Shown: positions 59,150-64,000 of the stretch, one piece after another
Numbering within the stretch: position 1 is the stretch's first letter
How the letters are laid out: every line of letters begins with the position of its first letter
NCBI GenBank assembly: GCA_001692895.1
Contig: KV748220.1
Span: 1-64,000, forward strand
Origin: Cenococcum geophilum 1.58
Lineage: Eukaryota; Ascomycota; Dothideomycetes; Gloniales; Gloniaceae
Direction of reading: 5' to 3'
Length of the DNA stretch: 64,000 nucleotides
Notes under the pieces: model-generated
Databases searched by the model: none
Seen by the model: the letters and a program-made list of their open reading frames with translations, nothing else
Told to the model about the DNA's origin: nothing
Position numbers and translations under genes: made by a program

Positions 59150-60740
59150 ACTATATTAAACCTAAAGAACAATTTAATACCTATACTTAACCTATAACGC
59201 CAATCAATCCTAGGAGAATTTAATTTATTAGCCCTAGCCTTAACCCCTAAGGAGATAGACACTAATAATGTCTTATTTTTTATTTATTATATAACTATAG
59301 ATAAGTAAACGGAAGGGTTACTACTTATTAAAATTAAAATATAAGACGCCGAGACGTTTATAAAAATGGTAGTATAAGACCCTAATAAATATTACCGCCT
59401 TTTATAGAGCTACTACCTAAAGCTTATATAAGCTAAGATATATACTGCCTAAAATCGCGATATTATCTAAGACCTATAAGCTTATAAGGCGCTCACTGAT
59501 AATATACGTTAAGAAACTAAAAATAACCTCTGCGTGTCTAAACGCGACGTTTAATAGTTAAAGAAGAATAAGATTATACTAATTGCTACAGTTACTAAAA
59601 AAAGGCATAATTAAATACCTATAATCTTAGCTTAATAAGCATATTCGTAATAATGCTAGATACCTCTCTACTATATATAACGCCACCTAAGTCTCTATAC
59701 CCCTAATAACTTTACCTATTTAACACTTAATAGAGGGTTGGCGCTAAGTAGCTTTACCTAATAGGAACCCCTACTAAAGCAGTAATAATAAAAGCTATAA
59801 TAATTAGACCTAAACTGCCACTATAGGGTCTAATATATGCTACTCTAATCCCTTAGTCTTTTAGGGAGACTATAAGGAATATAGTTACTAAAAGATATAA
59901 ATCCGCGAAAAACTAACTTAAAGCGCCTACCTTTTTCCTATAGAAGACACTAAGATTAGTTACATTATTAGGCGAATAAAGGGTATACTATTTAATAGAC
60001 TCTTTGCCTAATAGGAGACTAGTAGCCCCTAAAAGCAGTAGTCTTACTAAAAAGTCCTTAATAACCTCAACCTACTAGCCACTAACCGAGCTAAACTACG
60101 TGCCCTAAAGATAAGCCCTATTAAATTATTTAATAAGTTCTGTATTAAATTCTAAAAATATACTAAAGCCCTTACCTAAGATAATACTAAAGACTAAGAG
60201 GATTTCCTTAAAAAAGTTACTTATCGCTTTAGTTACGCAGCTACTAGCTATAACTATAACAATATTTATAAAATAGTAGCAGCCCTACGGAAGATTAAAT
60301 AACAACTAAATTAGATTACTACTACTAACCTTTACTTAAAGACCTCTCTATAGAAGCCCTCTGGGCCTACTAAACCTATATATACTAAGCCACTAACGCC
60401 TACTACCTTAAGTACTACTAGAGCTAACATTAACCTCTCTATACCAACCTTTCTGTAAAAACTCCTAGATGGAGAGCGCGAGCTACTCTAAAAACTAGGA
60501 CGCTGCTATAAATGCCATTAAGAAGGCTATTATTATAATAACCTAAACTACCTAATAGCTAGGTTTAGTACTTACCGCCTAATACCCAACTTAATACCCT
60601 AAACACTAAATATATTACTACGCGCTATTACCATATAAGATAAAAATATAGTAATAGTAGTAAAATCGAATATAAAAGCAGAAAATACTAAGTCCTAGCC
60701 CTAAGTTATAGGTTAAGACGCCTTAATAATAAAGGGATCT
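59150..60740 (+). pseudogene. gag: gag region of the second Gypsy relic
   Basis: Decayed frame ending in RCYKCHQEGYYYNNLN at about 60509-60556, a CCHC zinc knuckle (CX2CX4HX4C) in which His is now Tyr and the last Cys is lost. The upstream part has Lys/Gln-rich helices typical of Gag but is not otherwise recognisable. Confidence 0.6.
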
Positions 60741-60829
60741 ATATATCGGCCTATTTAATAGATAACTTAGTAAAGATAAACAGACGGAAATAGATAGTTT
60801 TACCTATAATAGGAACTACTGCTAAAAAA

Positions 60830-63480
60830 TAATATAAAAGCCGTTCTATAATAAACTACGGAGCTACTAACTAATTTATAGATACCTAACTTGTGCGTAC
60901 TTATAACATACCTACCTTATCCCTTACTAAAGCCCGCGCCCTATAACTTACTAATAGTAGTTATACTGTATAAAAGATTACCTATATAGTATAACTTTAC
61001 TTAGATATAAACGGGTACTAGAAAGAGCTCTAAGCCTATATTATACTACTTACTAACTACCTTATTATCCTTAGAATAAGCTAGCTTAAATAATATAACC
61101 CTACTATTAACTAGGAAAAGAGAGAAGTAACCTTTAACTCTAAATACTATAGAGAGACTTGCCTAGGACATAGCCTAGCCGCCTCTATTTACTTACTAGG
61201 ATATTAACCTAAGAAACCCCTTATTATTCTACCTATAACTAACTACTATTATATAAGTGCCGCAGCCTTCTACCGTATAGCACGTAGGAAAGGCTAGGCT
61301 ATTACTATAGCTTTCTAATTATAATTATATAAGCTTAATAAAGAATAAAACTATATTCTCTATAGTAATAAAATAGATATAGTTAACCTTCTAGAAAATA
61401 ACGCCCCTATAAAACTTTACGGACTTTTACCTTTAGACTTTAAGAAGTTTATAAAACTTAAAAAAAGACTTACTAATAAAGAACTCCGCAGGCTCCTTCC
61501 TAAGAGGTACTATAACTTTATCGATATATACTTATAAAAGGGCGTAAATATACTCCCCCTACATTAACCTAATAACTATACTATTAATATTAAACAAGGA
61601 AAAATGCTACTTTATAAAAGACCCTACCTAATATTAAAAGACGAACTTTTAGTTATAAAAAAAGTATATTAACAAGTACCTTAATAAAGGGTTTATTTGT
61701 CCTAGTATATTACTAATAGCTACCCCTATCCTTCTTACTAAGAAGCTAAAAGGAGGTATGTAATTCTATATTAACTATAAAGGGCTTAACGCCATTATAA
61801 TTAAAAATTAATACCTAATACCGCTTATATGGGAAACCCTTAAGCGGCTTAGCTAAGCCAAAATCTATACTAAGCTTAATATTATTGCCGCCTTTAACTA
61901 TTTCTAAATACAGGAAGGTAATAAATAGAAAACCATATTTGTATTACGCTTTAGCTAATTTAAATATACTATTATACCCTTTAGCGTATATAATAGCCTA
62001 GGCACCTTTTAAAGTTATATTAATAACGCCTTATAGGACTACCTTAATGACTTCTACTTTACGTACCTGGACGATATACTTATTTATAATAATAACCCTT
62101 TTAAGTATACTAAATATATTTAAAAAGTCCTATAGCGCCTTAGGGACGTAGGACTTTATATTAATATAAAGAAATGCGAATTTTTAGTTATAGAAGTAAA
62201 ATACCTTAAACTAATTATAACTACTAAGGGTGTCTATATAGACCCTAAGAAGGTATATATAATTACTAAATAGTAAGCCCCTAACTATATTAAGGACGTA
62301 TAAGCCTTCTTTAGTTTCGCTAACTTCTACTAGAAATTTATATATAACTTCTTAGGCGTAGTAGCACTACTTATAGTAATAATGCGAATAAAGGGCCTTT
62401 TTATAAAAGGAAGAAAAACGCACCTACGCTTTACCTAAACGCCTAAATACGAGAAGGCGTTCTAAGACCTTAAAAATACCTTTACTAAAGCACCTATTCT
62501 AGCTTACTTTATACTAGGATAATAACTTTATCTTAAAATTAACTCCTTAGACTATATTAATATAGGCGTTCTTTCTTAAATAGGTAATAACAGTCTTTTT
62601 TACCTAGTCGCATTCTACTTATCTAAGCTTATACTATAAAAGTATAATTATAAGATCTATAATAAAGAACTCCTTATAATTATATAAGTGTTTAAAGAAT
62701 TCTAACTAGAACTCTTCTTAGTAGAGCCTAACTAACTAACTAAAGTCCTTACAGACCATCGTAACCTTAAGTACTTTATAATTATAAAGTAGCTAAACTA
62801 ACGCCAAGTATATTAGAACGAGTTCCTCTCTAGTTTTAACTTTAAAATTATATATAGACTAGAAGTATAAGGTACTAAACCTAATAGCCTAATACGCCGC
62901 TTGTAAGACCTTCCTTAGTCTAGGGGTAACCCTTATAATTAGTTCCAATAATAGACGATCCTAAAAGCACGAAATTTAGCCTTAGGTATACTACCTATAA
63001 TAGAGCTAATTATACCTTAGCTTTATACTACAGAACTAAAGTTACCTTTTAAAATTAATAAGCTTATTACTACGGTATATAACACCTCTATTAACCTATT
63101 ACTATATTAACTTATTACCGCAAAGACCGCTAGCGCCTATACGCTACCTACTAACATCTAAAGCTTAGGCTAGATTAATATAGCAGCCTTAGAAGTAAAA
63201 GAGAATAGGCTCTATTATAGAGGTCGCCTATTTATCCCTAACTTAGAAAATCTATAACGGCAACTAATCTAAATAGCCTACGACCTTTAATTAAGCGGCT
63301 ACTTAGGTAGAGGAGGAACCTATAAGCTTCTTAGCCGATACTACTTCTAGCTAAAAATAATAAACTTAGTTAAATGCTTTATAGGCGCCTGCTATAGTTA
63401 TAAGCAAACCTTTACTACATATACAACCTTACTAAAAGGTAGCACCACTCTCTAAAACTTACGCATACCCATCTTACCAT
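60830..63480 (+). pseudogene. pol: pol of the second Gypsy relic (PR, RT, RNase H, partial IN)
   Basis: Protease: SGATNQFIDTQLVRTYNI-like reading near 60858-60910 (D-S-G-A-T class, with the first Asp changed to Asn). Reverse transcriptase at about 61740-62220: INYKGLNAIIIKN, LNIIAAFNYF (from KLDLRxAF-type block), LRFSQFKYTIIPFSVYN and FTYLDDILIYNN, with both catalytic Asp kept. RNase H: YNKELLIII near 62660 and TDHRNLKYFI near 62755. Integrase zinc region: SGYLGRGGTYKLLSRYYF near 63290, with His residues mutated, and CFIGACYSYK. The frame ends near 63480 before the catalytic core. Confidence 0.85.
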
Positions 63481-64000
63481 TAAAAACAATCGATTTTCTA
63501 ACTTTTAAGACCTAATTCCTACTGCCTAGCGAGCTAGAGGTGGATTTATTTGTCATTTTACGCCCTTTTCCTAATAGAAAAATTTCTTTAGGGGTGGCCC
63601 TAGCTTATAAGCGAGGCACGGACAGGAATACTAAAACTACTACCACTACTACTAATACTAAAACTACAAAATAGGGGCTAGTTTCTCTACTACCTCTTAG
63701 CCTAATCTCTCCAGAAATCTTCTAGTAGGATTAGTAAGGAGAAAAGGGTATAAGGATAGTAAAAACTAGAAAAACCCCCCTATAAGACACAAAATGCCAA
63801 GGCCCAGTAGGCCAAAAAAAAACCTCCTATAGAAATAAGTGATAATAAGTCTATATCTACATTTACTTTCTCTAGCCTATTTAGGACAGGAGAAAAAAGA
63901 GGACATCCTTAGTCTTTTACTAAAAAAGAAAACCAAAAACCTGTAAAAAAGATAACTAAACTAATAACTTTTACGGCTGGTATACCTAGTATATCTTTCT
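63481..64000. other. Less damaged sequence at the window edge
   Basis: From about 63520 the composition shifts: more CA/TG, an (ACT)n-like microsatellite at 63635-63668, and A-runs. A plus-strand reading at 63810-63990 has a basic, Ser/Thr/Lys-rich character (FRTGEKRGHPQSFTKKENQK), reminiscent of a gag or LINE ORF1 head, but the call cannot be made from this fragment. Confidence 0.35.

Larger units (their letters stand above)
58892..63480 (+). mobile_element. Second Ty3/Gypsy relic, plus strand, LTRs not found
   Basis: Begins right after the Copia 3' LTR and fades at about 63480. Gag, protease, reverse transcriptase, RNase H and an integrase N-terminal zone follow in Gypsy order. No LTR pair is visible in the window; the 5' part may lie left of the Copia insertion or be lost. 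Confidence 0.8.

Noticed and set aside
1-64000. Alternative genetic code with TAA/TAG read as Gln, as in ciliates
   Set aside because: CA/TG loss also affects non-coding LTRs and satellites, Trp positions are hit too, frameshifts occur, and the retroelement families are fungal. RIP explains all of it.

Overview
The window reads as a gene-poor, AT-rich, repeat-packed block from a filamentous ascomycete (Pezizomycotina-type) genome. No intact host gene is visible. Nearly all of it is transposable-element wreckage carrying the mark of repeat-induced point mutation (RIP): TpA is very abundant, CpA and TpG are scarce, CpG is not depleted. Old reading frames can be followed for hundreds of codons with TAG/TAA standing where Gln or Trp is expected. 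Organism and RIP are inferred from composition and from fungal element families; no marker gene is present.

Left part (1-27600). A repeat of at least 2.8 kb (copy 1, 126-2823) starts next to a 10-bp satellite. After it come two minisatellites (73 bp, about 116 bp) and a decayed SNF2-type ATPase gene (about 6270-10100) with a recognisable Walker A motif and motifs V/VI. Next is a foldback element (10247-12540) whose right arm was split by a Tc1/mariner-IS630-like DNA transposon (11033-12506; transposase pseudogene on the minus strand). Then follow a 75-bp higher-order satellite, an ACAATA-rich satellite, unidentified decayed sequence, and several islands that escaped RIP (about 20527-20665, 22125-22340, 23200-24320, 25085-25720). 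A pogo-like MITE with TA target duplication lies at 26618-26962.

Middle (27600-39540). Copy 2 of the large repeat (27605-32288) is broken by two young insertions: a compact LTR element that encodes only Gag (29081-30782, 193-bp LTRs, TSD ACGAC) and a 171-bp solo LTR (31941-32111). A minus-strand Ty3/Gypsy chromovirus relic follows (about 32289-38245).

Right part (39543-64000). A nested stack: a Ty1/Copia element (LTRs 39543-39757 and 58677-58891) is interrupted inside its RNase H region by a 13.2-kb Ty3/Gypsy-like element (LTRs 44589-44867 and 57468-57746). That element itself carries a solo LTR (45916-46285) and a hAT element (52540-54709, 8-bp TSD). With these removed, the Gypsy element is still about 10.6 kb and holds a long extra decayed frame between pol and the 3' LTR. 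A further plus-strand Gypsy relic fills 58892-about 63480.

The most interesting candidates are the Gag-only LTR element, the oversized Gypsy element with an extra frame, and the nesting with graded RIP, which gives a relative insertion history. The genes do not form a pathway; they are successive layers of parasites in a silenced region.
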